A DNA stretch of 64,000 bases. It comes from FEN-1350 sp964386005. Its GTDB lineage: Bacteria; Planctomycetota; Phycisphaerae; Sedimentisphaerales; Anaerohalosphaeraceae. The stretch covers positions 59,057 through 123,056 of the forward strand of contig CAYLSB010000003.1 of the NCBI GenBank assembly GCA_964386005.1, in the 5' to 3' direction. Shown piece after piece: positions 27,001 through 34,193 of the stretch. The translations under genes were made by a program, and so were the position numbers. The notes beneath the pieces were generated by a model that made no database searches, was not told the origin of the DNA, and saw only the letters and a list, made by a program, of their open reading frames with translations. Position 1 is the stretch's first letter, and the number at the start of each line of letters is the position of its first letter.

Positions 27001-29262
27001 CCGCGGAAGCCCATCCACCTCATCGCTTCCGGAGAAGATGCCCCCGGGGTGATAGGAGGTGAACGCATATCCGCCGTCAAACACGCCCGGCCGGATCTGG
27101 TTCCAGGTTCCATAGCCGTCAAAACCGGGATTCACCGGTTGACCGTGAATGACCAACGGCGGCTGAATGGATCCGGTGGGTTTGTTATCGTCCCAGCAGT
27201 CGGTGGTTATGATTTGAATGGCATCGCCGGGATCAAATACTCCGTTGTTGTTCCAATCCTGATCTTCCGGACCGGGGAACAAACTCCACACCGGCAACGT
27301 GGGATCATCAAAAGGATAGTTGTCCACATCCGCTCGCGTCGGCGAACCATCGCCGTCGAGATCGTCAATGACACCGTCGCAATCGACATCCATATACAGG
27401 TTCATCTGAACGCGGGGAATGCCCGGTTCCCATGGATCGCCGACGGCATAGCGAGGATCATTCTCGGCTCGGGTCGTCGCATAGAAGACGACGCCGCTGA
27501 TACCGCCATTCTCGCCCATAAGGTATGGGAGTTTGCCCCATTCAATAATATTCAGTTGGTTGAGGAACAGATGCATCGCCTGCAATAACACTTCCCCCGG
27601 GCTGGTGGAAACCTGCGTACGGGAAAGATTATTGCCGGTATTGGGATTGATCTCGGCCTGGGGCTGCGGATTCAGTTTGCCTCGCGAGGGCATATCCCAT
27701 CCGTTGTCGGGAGGGATCGGTCCGCCCTCATCCACAATGGCGGTCATGCCGGTATCCTTGAACCGGGCAAAGTCCACTTCCACAACGAGCCACTTAAAGA
27801 AGGGAAACACTTCCGCAAAGGAATAATCGCCCATCGGATCGGTGACCGTGCTTTGATAGATCCGGCCGTCCCGAAACCGGATATTGATATTCTGATTGGT
27901 GATCCCCTTCTCTCCGACATCCCGGAAACCATTGGCCGCCTTGGTCGGATCGCCCGCTCCGTCATCAAGAAAGACGCTGCCCTCCAGGGTTCCAAACCAT
28001 CGGTATGACAGTACATTCCCCAAGGCCACTGGATCGCCGGTCGGATTGATCGTACCGGGAACAATCACGGTATTAAATCCAAACAGCGCATCCAGATTCT
28101 CGTCCCAGGTCACCAGTTGATAGGTTCCCGGGGGAACATTGCTGATGGTAAAGGTCCCGTCCGGATTGCACGGGGCCGCATAGAGTCCGGTCAGACTCGT
28201 CAAGGAGTTCAGTCCGACCCATGCTCCTTCAACGACCTCACCGGGGGCCAATTGCTGATTCAGCGGAGGACGGCCGAAGTGGTTGAACACCACCGTACCG
28301 GAAATCGAACCGGTTCCGGTTGGGGGTGTTAGTGCCCAGGGAAGCCGGTTTTTATCCACAAAACCGAAGAACGCATGATAGAAGCCGGGTCCGAAACCTT
28401 CCAGGAATGTCTTCGGTTCATTGGCTTTGACCCAGGCGTCGACTACCGGAGTACCCTCAATGGTGGAGGTCAGTATCCAATTCGTCCCCTGGGGAGGAAT
28501 CACCTGAATTCCATATTTTCCGGGTGGAAGATATTTGATCAACGCCTCTCCTTGCGCATTGGTCTTGATGATCATGTTACCCATCTGGTCCACGACCGGA
28601 TTCCCCTCGTCATCCAGAATGAAGGAACCGTCCGGATTCTGTTGATACGTGGTCCCCAGCGGATTACCGAACGCGTCCATCGTTTGTTGTCCCAGCGACT
28701 CCGCGATGATAATGGAAAATCCTTCCAAACCCCGTTCGCGAGGAAGGTCCGGGGCGTTGTTGATCGTATTGTGATCTTCGAAGACGAATATCGAAATCTG
28801 GGCCGTCGGAATGGGTAGCGGCTGGACCACCACGGTCATGGAGGTCTGCCCCACCGCCACGTTGCCGCCGCTGATGGAGTACCCGGTATAGGGCATGACC
28901 GACACGACATACCGGGTCGTCGATGGGACAGCAATCGAAACGGTGCCCGTCGCCGATTCCCCCTTGGCCATCACCGGCGAGTAACTGTTGTGGATATCCA
29001 GCGAAATGCTGTTGGCCACCAGCGCTCCGGGTATCGTCAGATTGGTGGTGTCTTCCTCCACCAACCAACGGAATCCCGAAACGGGATTCCCCTGCGGATC
29101 GGTCACCGTCAGATCCAGAGCGACGGCCGGTACGGTCCACAACGCCAACAGCAAGACGGCAACCATCGAGAAACCCCCGGCTCGCGATTTCCATTTCGGA
29201 TGATGAGTGCCGATCCTCATTCTCCCCGAAACGCCTTTCGATCTACTACAGTGTTTGTTCAT
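24031..29262 (-). CDS. Giant secreted protein: SdrD-B-like domains, parallel beta-helix, dockerin-like tail
   Basis: 1743 residues. The start is set at ATG 29262 because AAGGAG is 7 bases upstream; an ATG two codons earlier would leave one base. After a long signal region (hydrophobic core MVAVLLLALWTVPAVA), the first ~1100 residues are a series of beta-sandwich modules with SdrD-B/carboxypeptidase-regulatory-like features (GSVFLDDGAGD..NGFRDVGEKGI; GTYQLVTWDEN). A region around 600-700 is rich in Asp/Asn (DVDCDGVIDDLDGDG). About 1150-1650 is a right-handed beta-helix with many N-N-x-I turns, and the end has two dockerin-like repeats (DLDVDGDVDVVDLN; DFNQDGVVNLLDF). Likely a surface scaffold for the redox operon, 51 bases before the haloperoxidase-oxidase gene. 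Confidence 0.85.
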   Translation of the reverse strand: MNKHCSRSKGVSGRMRIGTHHPKWKSRAGGFSMVAVLLLALWTVPAVALDLTVTDPQGNPVSGFRWLVEEDTTNLTIPGALVANSISLDIHNSYSPVMAKGESATGTVSIAVPSTTRYVVSVMPYTGYSISGGNVAVGQTSMTVVVQPLPIPTAQISIFVFEDHNTINNAPDLPRERGLEGFSIIIAESLGQQTMDAFGNPLGTTYQQNPDGSFILDDEGNPVVDQMGNMIIKTNAQGEALIKYLPPGKYGIQVIPPQGTNWILTSTIEGTPVVDAWVKANEPKTFLEGFGPGFYHAFFGFVDKNRLPWALTPPTGTGSISGTVVFNHFGRPPLNQQLAPGEVVEGAWVGLNSLTSLTGLYAAPCNPDGTFTISNVPPGTYQLVTWDENLDALFGFNTVIVPGTINPTGDPVALGNVLSYRWFGTLEGSVFLDDGAGDPTKAANGFRDVGEKGITNQNINIRFRDGRIYQSTVTDPMGDYSFAEVFPFFKWLVVEVDFARFKDTGMTAIVDEGGPIPPDNGWDMPSRGKLNPQPQAEINPNTGNNLSRTQVSTSPGEVLLQAMHLFLNQLNIIEWGKLPYLMGENGGISGVVFYATTRAENDPRYAVGDPWEPGIPRVQMNLYMDVDCDGVIDDLDGDGSPTRADVDNYPFDDPTLPVWSLFPGPEDQDWNNNGVFDPGDAIQIITTDCWDDNKPTGSIQPPLVIHGQPVNPGFDGYGTWNQIRPGVFDGGYAFTSYHPGGIFSGSDEVDGLPRGVYIVEAATPFGYTLVKEEDKNVDFGDSYTPSPLLIPPPIVGDLRPVQQYLSFQTDEMGNPLPGIDPADLIEAPFALEMRPTPDRKQVRVSDGKNAAADFFFFTQVPKAARAVGFVNNDLSAEFNAESPVFGEKAAPSWLPISFQDWAGNELLRIYSDEFGCYNAALPSTYTVNVAAPSGVAPQMLTLVLNHPGPIPDPANPGQMIIDPYYDPDYSQTPWTFNYYPGSVSYLDTPIVPIAAFVGYPNRVLDVEPSSGTPVIFSVEGPDGGPIVCTNGDTITITSVGYKAVPNPDYDPANPATTELITRDFGFGAAGGTVTVGGVPLTVNPGTWSNLTIVAEVDFGTVTTGQVKVTRNDTGKSSDLGVTLHVGGCQTRNTFHVEQAAYPSHPIQDAIDAASPGDLIIVHPGHYFENPILYKNVTLQGSGAESTILHANPTPADRVAAWHTKIQTILGLDGTDPFAANETPGIMVLGNAGFAFAEGSSGRIDGFSISGSIAGGGIYVHSMAHYLEISNNKIKSNQGSWGGGITVGTPGLEEMNTHVNIHNNHVLKNGGVMGGGGITIFTGADDYTIRNNLIMGNFTRWNGGGITHSGLSHRGRIEQNRVVSNEVFYGLAIGGNGGGIFVEKTVNPEDPGALGDGSGSVTILSNLIQGNLAGAGVGGGIALMNINGIDAMEAPALWYTINVFNNMIVNNVAGGAAGGLYLQNALRVNVVNNTIANNDSAATTANSFTPGNLLMSNPQPAGVVSVPHSQDLAALSGQDYTNPLLNDNIIWQNRSFFWDVSINGGHGGLAPHATQPIWDLAVTGFPFPVYLNPKSSILTSLTDTFGADYDDGTNVASDPLFAESYTNTLQTAAVLDEGGNFLSLRFNPIGINGDYHITCGSPAINLGDFTITDFPDLDYDFDGQIRPGGVFVDAGADEIRPNCSADLDVDGDVDVVDLNIFASNWMTVCLYYRYPPCDFNQDGVVNLLDFTVFASQFGQTNCCP

Positions 29263-29292
29263 ATTCATACTCCTTAATAAGATTTCATACTC

Positions 29293-30333
29293 TCATTCCG
29301 TAATGGCCGCTATCATAGGCGACAATGAATCATTGCATCTATCAGGAATCTCCTTATTCTGTCTTCCAAAAGGCCTATTCGAAAACGGGACCACGGAATC
29401 GATCCCGCTACCCTCCAACCTCCAAGGCCCGATGTACCCGCACGGTGGATTGGGATCGTTACATTCCATCCACAGACCCGCAAGGATCGCCAAATCAGAC
29501 AGATCGACTTGACCGTTGCGATCCAGATCGGCGCCTCCGCAGAAATCGGGCATGTCACATCCCGTTCGTCTCCACTCCGACGCCAGAATCGAATAATCGC
29601 CAAATCCGACATACAAATCCTGATTGATATCCCCGGTCAGAAACGGCGCTTCGGAAATAACCGCCGTCAGACGGATATAACTTTTGTTGGCATTCCATGA
29701 TTGGGCGTTGACATAGAACGAGATCGTATCGCCCGGCTTGACGCGAATATCGCGGATGGTGTATGCGTGTTGGGTCTCATCGTTCCAGGGGATTTCCAAC
29801 CGGTAAATCACCGGATCGGCAAGCGTAGCGGCGTTCACGGCGACAAAGAAGGTTACGTCCCAGCCGGTCAGGAGACTCAGGGGAAAATATCGCCCGACCG
29901 TTCCGGATATCCCCACGTATCCGGCGTAGTCGCTGGTCCATCTACGGGCGGCGGCCCAATGGTCGGATCCCGCATCCGCCCATGGATAAACTCCGTCCTT
30001 CCAGTTCATCGGCGGGCGGCATCCGGAACTGTCGCCTCCGATTCCCCATGCCTCATCGGGCGGGGTCTGGCCGTCCGGCCAGTAAATGATGATGCCTGAA
30101 TTGTTCCGCCAGTAGAAGGATCCGGGATGCCAACCGAAATAGATTCCGTCCATTCCCGCGTAATTGCTGATGTAACCGTATTCCCAGCCGAATTCGCCCT
30201 GCGTGACCCGACCGTCGTCCAGCAACGATTGTTCCCAATCCAGAACCGAATCCGCCAGAATTCCCGCTCCCTTACACCATGCGGACAGACCCATCACGCT
30301 CACGAGAATCCATCGAGACCATGGCGTACTCAT
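29293..30333 (-). CDS. Secreted dockerin-like protein, unknown function
   Basis: 346 residues from ATG 30333, which begins a proper signal peptide (hydrophobic ILVSVMGLSAW). The frame is open further upstream but encodes Arg-rich sequence with no export signal, so the longer start is rejected. The mature part is Trp/Tyr-rich (WEYGYISNYAGMDGIYFGW; MNWKDGVYPWADAG) and probably a beta-sandwich, with no family I recognise. Around 250-310 two dockerin-like Asp repeats occur (GDINQDLYVGFGDYSILASEW and DLDRNGQVDLSDLAILAGLW). Its stop is 30 bases before the start of the giant protein, so it is probably the first gene of the redox operon. Confidence 0.7.
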   Translation of the reverse strand: MSTPWSRWILVSVMGLSAWCKGAGILADSVLDWEQSLLDDGRVTQGEFGWEYGYISNYAGMDGIYFGWHPGSFYWRNNSGIIIYWPDGQTPPDEAWGIGGDSSGCRPPMNWKDGVYPWADAGSDHWAAARRWTSDYAGYVGISGTVGRYFPLSLLTGWDVTFFVAVNAATLADPVIYRLEIPWNDETQHAYTIRDIRVKPGDTISFYVNAQSWNANKSYIRLTAVISEAPFLTGDINQDLYVGFGDYSILASEWRRTGCDMPDFCGGADLDRNGQVDLSDLAILAGLWMECNDPNPPCGYIGPWRLEGSGIDSVVPFSNRPFGRQNKEIPDRCNDSLSPMIAAITE

Positions 30334-30801
30334 CGTCCACGCCTTTCCGCCGTTCCGATCCCGGACAGTCGTTCCGTTTCGGCGACGATGCAGGACACAG
30401 GTCGCACCGGCCGGGCCTGCGGTAAACGGAAAGACGGGACCTTGCCCCAGGCATGGGGACGACACCGTGCGATGTCGTCCCCCGTTCCTCGGACGAAGCC
30501 GAATGGGAGAAAGGGTGTGGGACCGTAAAACCCATACGCTTCGGAACGGACTCGTTGACGCCCGGCGATCTTCCATACCGAAGTCGTCGTCCTCCGTTCG
30601 CGGGCAAATTCCGTTCTATCGTTTTCGCTTCTCACATACATAGTTTTCTCTACCCCGTGTTGCGTCTTTTCATCTCCGTCGTATCCGAAACCAGAATCAA
30701 CCGTACCCGAAAGCCCACCGGAAACCATTCAGGAGTTTCCTTATTCCGCGGGGGATAATCCTTAGAGGGTCCGTGGAGTTCTGAGGAGCGATCCGGGCCT
30801 A
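30334..30801. other. 468-bp gap with no gene
   Basis: Leader and probable promoter region of the redox operon on the minus strand. I see no convincing sigma-70 boxes. A small inverted repeat GGAAAC (30720-30725) / GTTTCC (30735-30740) is the only structure noted. Confidence 0.5.
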
Positions 30802-31230
30802 TCAAGGCATGATCTCCGGTTCGCACACTTGGGCCAGCACCTCGTGCAGAAGATGCTCGTCATCGACCTTCCGGGCGATATCGCCGATGGACAAGATGCC
30901 CGCGATCCGGCTGTTGTCGTCGATAACCAGCAGCCGATGGACCTGATGTTCCCCCATGATCCGGGCCGCTTCCTCGATGTCGGTATCGTCGGAACAACTG
31001 ACCGAATGGGAGGACATCACCGTGCCAACCCGCGTTGTTTGCGGATCCATTTTTGCGGCGACGACTCGAACGACGATGTCGCGATCGGTGATCATGCCGA
31101 CGATCCTGCCGTTTTGAATCACGGGCAGAGATCCGATGTCGAACGATTTCATTTTGACCGCGGCTTCATGCACGGTCGTGTCGTATCCCACGGTCTTGAT
31201 CGTTCCGGTCATAATGTCCCGGACCTTCAT
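30802..31230 (-). CDS. Tandem CBS-domain protein
   Basis: 142-residue cytoplasmic protein made of two CBS motifs (about 7-60, KVRDIMTGTIKTV...GMITDRDIVVRV; about 72-130, VMSSHSVSCSDDTD...GILSIGDIARKV), a Bateman module that usually senses adenosine nucleotides. ATG 31230 is chosen because AGAGG lies 7 bases upstream; a TTG two codons earlier is possible. No catalytic domain is attached. It is 71 bases downstream of the CMD-domain gene, probably in one stress-related operon with the following three small genes. Confidence 0.92.
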   Translation of the reverse strand: MKVRDIMTGTIKTVGYDTTVHEAAVKMKSFDIGSLPVIQNGRIVGMITDRDIVVRVVAAKMDPQTTRVGTVMSSHSVSCSDDTDIEEAARIMGEHQVHRLLVIDDNSRIAGILSIGDIARKVDDEHLLHEVLAQVCEPEIMP

Positions 31231-31301
31231 ATTCAACCTCTCTTTCTCTCGTTACGATTGACTTTTCCGGCACCGTCCGCGGATTCGAGGGGCCCGTGAC
31301 G

Positions 31302-31703
31302 TTACCGCAGGTGTTTGCTGCAGGATTCCATATTCCACGCCACCGAGGCGCCGGCCTTTTCGACCGCGGCCAGCAACAGTGCCTCGGTGATCTCCTCTTT
31401 ACTGAGACCGGAGTCCAGGCCTTCCCGGATTCTCTCTTCGAGGTTGCGCGGACAGCCGGTTACGCTGGCCATCACGATCCGCAAAAGAACCAGAGTTTTC
31501 TTTTCCAGAACGCCGGTTTTTCGACAGGCGGCGACGAAATCGTGGAACGGTCGGCCGACTTCCGGGGAACGCAACACATACCAGGGTGTGGGGTTGTCAT
31601 TCATGTTCGCTTCTCCATCGTGGGTCGTCCGTTCGGGGGATGGATTCCGTTGATTCGAATCCGAATCCCCGTGTTCATTATGGAACATCCCTTCCATCAT
31701 CAT
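31302..31703 (-). CDS. Carboxymuconolactone decarboxylase (CMD/AhpD-like) family protein
   Basis: Small helical protein with the CMD fold signature (VLLRIVMASVTGCPRNLEERIREGLDSGLSKEEITEALLLAAVEKAG). AhpD-type enzymes use CxxC; here only the single Cys of TGCP remains, so peroxidase activity by the known mechanism is doubtful. The first 33 residues (Asn/Ser/Asp-rich) are atypical. ATG 31604, with GGAG 8 bases upstream, may be the true start, giving a 100-residue protein. It follows the zinc-ribbon gene by 27 bases. Confidence 0.75.
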   Translation of the reverse strand: MMMEGMFHNEHGDSDSNQRNPSPERTTHDGEANMNDNPTPWYVLRSPEVGRPFHDFVAACRKTGVLEKKTLVLLRIVMASVTGCPRNLEERIREGLDSGLSKEEITEALLLAAVEKAGASVAWNMESCSKHLR

Positions 31704-31730
31704 GATCGCGTGATCTCCCCTTCCCGGTTC

Positions 31731-31934
31731 TCAATAGTCTCGTATCGCGGGACCTCGTTTTTCGAGAGATTCCTTCCGACAATCGGGCGATCCGCACCGG
31801 TACAAAATATAGGTGAACCGGAATTCCTGTATGCGTTCCACTTCGCTCATCCGACCTCCGCAGGCCGGACAGGAATTCCCGACGCCCGAACGAAACCGCG
31901 TCCGATTTTCCGCCATCGTCATTTCCGCATTCAT
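31731..31934 (-). CDS. Small zinc-ribbon protein
   Basis: 67 residues with CPACGG followed about 23 residues later by CGSPDC, a CxxC...CxxxxC arrangement suited to one zinc ion. Its ATG overlaps the stop of the upstream gene (ATGA), a strong sign of translational coupling. The rest is polar with an aromatic beta-strand-like stretch (FRFTYILYRC). Function unknown; nucleic-acid binding is possible. Confidence 0.65.
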   Translation of the reverse strand: MNAEMTMAENRTRFRSGVGNSCPACGGRMSEVERIQEFRFTYILYRCGSPDCRKESLEKRGPAIRDY

Positions 31935-32380
31935 AGCTCGATTCCCCTTTTGAATCGTCGATTCATTTTGGCATTCCGCCGCGCGAGGGTCGTTTTCCGA
32001 TCGATCGCAATCAAAACGCGGTCCATCGCCGCGACCAGCAAATCCTCCAGTTCGGCATCGCTGGATCGCGCGATCCGCCGGCCGCGTTCGATTTTATCGG
32101 GACGAATCGCGGTCGCCGGGAACATCCGACCGGGAGATTTTTCCACGCCGGCTTCAAGCCGCTCTCGTGATGGATTCACGCGGGATTCTTCCGCCCGATC
32201 CGAAACGAGAATCCCGGAATCTTCAGGGCCGAACCCCCCCTTCCAGAAATTCGACAATCGATCGCTCAGACTTTCCTGGTCGTTGTGAGCATCCTCCCGG
32301 GCGGCCAGCATCGCGCATCCGCCTCCGCGATCCTCGGCAGGATTTGATCCCCGGTATGTCGCTCGTTCCATCGTTTCCAT
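31931..32380 (-). CDS. Hypothetical small cytoplasmic protein
   Basis: 149 residues, charged, without signal peptide or membrane helix. The N-terminal half is disordered-looking (Gly/Asp/Ser/Glu-rich). The C-terminal half (about 95-149, DKIERGRRIARSSDAELEDLLVAAMDRVLIAID..) is helical and ends in an Arg/Lys-rich tail. AAGG precedes the ATG by about 9 bases. It is the first gene of the four-gene set ending in the CBS protein. No family recognised. Confidence 0.55.
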   Translation of the reverse strand: METMERATYRGSNPAEDRGGGCAMLAAREDAHNDQESLSDRLSNFWKGGFGPEDSGILVSDRAEESRVNPSRERLEAGVEKSPGRMFPATAIRPDKIERGRRIARSSDAELEDLLVAAMDRVLIAIDRKTTLARRNAKMNRRFKRGIEL

Positions 32381-32682
32381 TGGTTCGCCTTTCCATGCAT
32401 TCGCAGATTCATTTCCGTTACCGACCGAATACGAGTTTCACTCTTCGATAGCGTCAACGTACCGATCGGATTGAAATGCTCCAATAGGGAATCTCCTTAT
32501 TTCCGCTTCGAAAATGCTCAGGAGGACGGGGGCGGGTTATGCGTATATAATGTATGATGTATATATAGTAAATATATATTATCTACTATAAAGATTCCTT
32601 CATAGCCCGCCCTTCAGGACAACTCGGTCGCCCCGGCGCGAGCCGGTGATTCCGCCAAACGAACAATCCCCCCAATCCGGGC
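32381..32682. other. AT-rich gap upstream of the small-gene operon
   Basis: About 302 bases without a gene, between the response-regulator stop and the small-gene operon. Bases 32540-32592 are strikingly AT-rich, with alternating TATATA runs and an imperfect inverted repeat around TATATAGTAAATATATA. At 32600-32612 the + strand reads TCATAGCCCGCCC, nearly the same as a site upstream of the kinase promoter near 38910. Probably a promoter or operator region for the minus-strand operon, but I cannot place boxes reliably. Confidence 0.4.
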
Positions 32683-33333
32683 TTACGGTTCGGCCTGGGT
32701 CAATCCTTCCAGGACGGCGTATTTGGTGAGTTGAGCGATATTATCGATGTTCAGCTTGTTCATGATATTCAGTCGGTGGACCTCCACCGTTTTCGGGCTG
32801 ATGTGCAGCCGTTTGGCGACCTGCTTGGTGGTCTTGCCCTCCGCCATCGCCTGCAGGACTTCCCGTTCGCGCTGGCTCAGAACGGAAAAGACGGAAGACT
32901 TCTCGGTAGGTTTGCTGATGAAATCCTGGATTATCTGGTTTCCGATGGAGGGACTGATGAAGGTTTTCCCCGCCGCGACGGTTCGTACCGCCTCCATGAG
33001 TTCCTCAAACGGACAGTTTTTCAACAGATATCCGGACGCCCCGGCCTTGAACATCTCCCGGATATATTTATCGCTGGAATGCATGGACAGCGCGATCACT
33101 TTGACGTGCGGAAAGTCCGCCATGATTTTGCGGGTCGCCTCGATACCGTTCAGTTCGGGCATGGAAATATCCATCACCACCACATCCGGCAACAATTCCC
33201 GCACCAGATCCAACACCGCATGTCCATCGCTGGCCTGCCCCACAACGACGACCTCCTTCTGCTGTTCAAACAACCGGCTCAATCCATGCCGCAGGATGGC
33301 ATGATCATCGGCCAAAATAATCTTGATACTCAT
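32683..33333 (-). CDS. NarL/LuxR-family response regulator
   Basis: 216 residues: receiver domain (about 3-120) with the acidic pocket ADD (8-10), phospho-acceptor Asp55 in VVVMDISMP, a Ser in ALSMHSS and Lys in YLLKNC. A GerE/LuxR helix-turn-helix follows (about 150-210, LSQREREVLQAMAEGKTTKQVAKRLHISPKTVEVH). Its ATG overlaps the stop of the histidine-kinase gene (ATGA), so kinase and regulator are a cognate, coupled pair. It should activate or repress sigma-70 promoters when phosphorylated. Targets unknown; the neighbouring ferritin-like gene and redox operon are candidates by proximity only. Confidence 0.95.
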   Translation of the reverse strand: MSIKIILADDHAILRHGLSRLFEQQKEVVVVGQASDGHAVLDLVRELLPDVVVMDISMPELNGIEATRKIMADFPHVKVIALSMHSSDKYIREMFKAGASGYLLKNCPFEELMEAVRTVAAGKTFISPSIGNQIIQDFISKPTEKSSVFSVLSQREREVLQAMAEGKTTKQVAKRLHISPKTVEVHRLNIMNKLNIDNIAQLTKYAVLEGLTQAEP

Positions 33334-34181
33334 TGTTTTTCCCTTTCCTTTTCAATCGAAAGCGGAGCCACCAGCGTAACGACGGTTCCCTTTCCGGTAA
33401 CGGATTCCAACGCGAAATGGCCGCCGATATGGCGGAGGCGTTCACGAATGCTGAACAGGCCGAATCCCCCGGATTTTCCATCCTCGGAGATCGCACAACC
33501 CCGCCCGTCATCCTCGACGCGGATTTGCAGCTCGTCTCCGATTCGTTTCAGGGTTACGCCGGCGGTTTTCGCCTCGGCGTGCTTGGCGATATTGAAAAGC
33601 AGTTCGCGGACCGAACGATACAACAACACCTTCACCGGATCCGACAGGGGTTTGGGCAGCGGGCAATTCCGGAATCGACAGCGAATGTTGTGCTTTTTCA
33701 TGAATTGATCCGCCAGGTCCTCGACGGCCACGTCGAAACCCAAATCGTACAGAATACTGGGGCTTAAGTCAAAACTCAGGGTTCGGGTTTGTTTAATGGC
33801 CTTATGAAGTTGTTGCGTGATTTCCTGGAGCGATCCGGAGATTTTCCGGGAGGCCTTGGCCTGCAGCGCTTGCAGTTCCCGCGCGGAAAAGGCCAGGAGC
33901 TGGCCGACCGAATCGTGCAGATCACCCGCCAGTTGTCGTCTCTGCCGTTCCTCGGCAATCTGCAATTCCACCGCCAGGGATCGCAGTTTTTCCCGGCTTT
34001 GCCGAAGTTCTTCCTCGATGCGGATTTGGTCGGTGGTATCCTGAACAGTGCCATACAGGCGGACGGGCTTTCCGTCAGCCGCGCAGATAACCTCGATCTG
34101 CACGTGGAGAATCCGCTGGGTTCCGTCCGGTCGGCGAATTCGACAGTCGATGCTCTCCGGCCGGACTTTTTTCACAGCCAT
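33330..34181 (-). CDS. Histidine kinase transmitter part (HisKA_3 and HATPase), separated from its sensor by an amber codon
   Basis: 283-residue open frame holding the end of a PAS domain (1-55, IDCRIRRPDGTQRILHVQ..GTVQDTTDQ), the HisKA_3 dimerisation helix with phospho-acceptor His89 (EERQRRQLAGDLHDSVGQLL), and a HATPase_c domain (N-box ELLFNIAKHA, DDGRGC, GFGLFSIRERL). It is exactly in frame with the preceding sensor reading frame; only a TAG at 34193-34191 and three sense codons separate the two. The domain is unchanged and looks functional. It may be made by re-initiation at ATG 34181 (weak site GTCGAG), by amber readthrough, or not at all if the gene is dead. Confidence 0.85.
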   Translation of the reverse strand: MAVKKVRPESIDCRIRRPDGTQRILHVQIEVICAADGKPVRLYGTVQDTTDQIRIEEELRQSREKLRSLAVELQIAEERQRRQLAGDLHDSVGQLLAFSARELQALQAKASRKISGSLQEITQQLHKAIKQTRTLSFDLSPSILYDLGFDVAVEDLADQFMKKHNIRCRFRNCPLPKPLSDPVKVLLYRSVRELLFNIAKHAEAKTAGVTLKRIGDELQIRVEDDGRGCAISEDGKSGGFGLFSIRERLRHIGGHFALESVTGKGTVVTLVAPLSIEKEREKQ

Positions 34182-34193
34182 CTCGACGGCCTA
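34182..34193 (-). other. In-frame amber (TAG) interrupting the kinase gene
   Basis: Minus-strand reading GTC CGA TAG GCC GTC GAG ATG. The PAS domain before and after the TAG fits one continuous domain, with Gln (CAG) the likely original residue. A single C-to-T change explains it. TAG is a normal stop elsewhere (lipoprotein at 16546, STAS gene at 51180). Confidence 0.9.

Noticed and set aside
34191..34193. TAG recoded as an amino acid throughout the genome
   Set aside because: At least two small genes here (lipoprotein at 16546, STAS protein at 51180) end at TAG at family-sensible positions, so global reassignment is unlikely.
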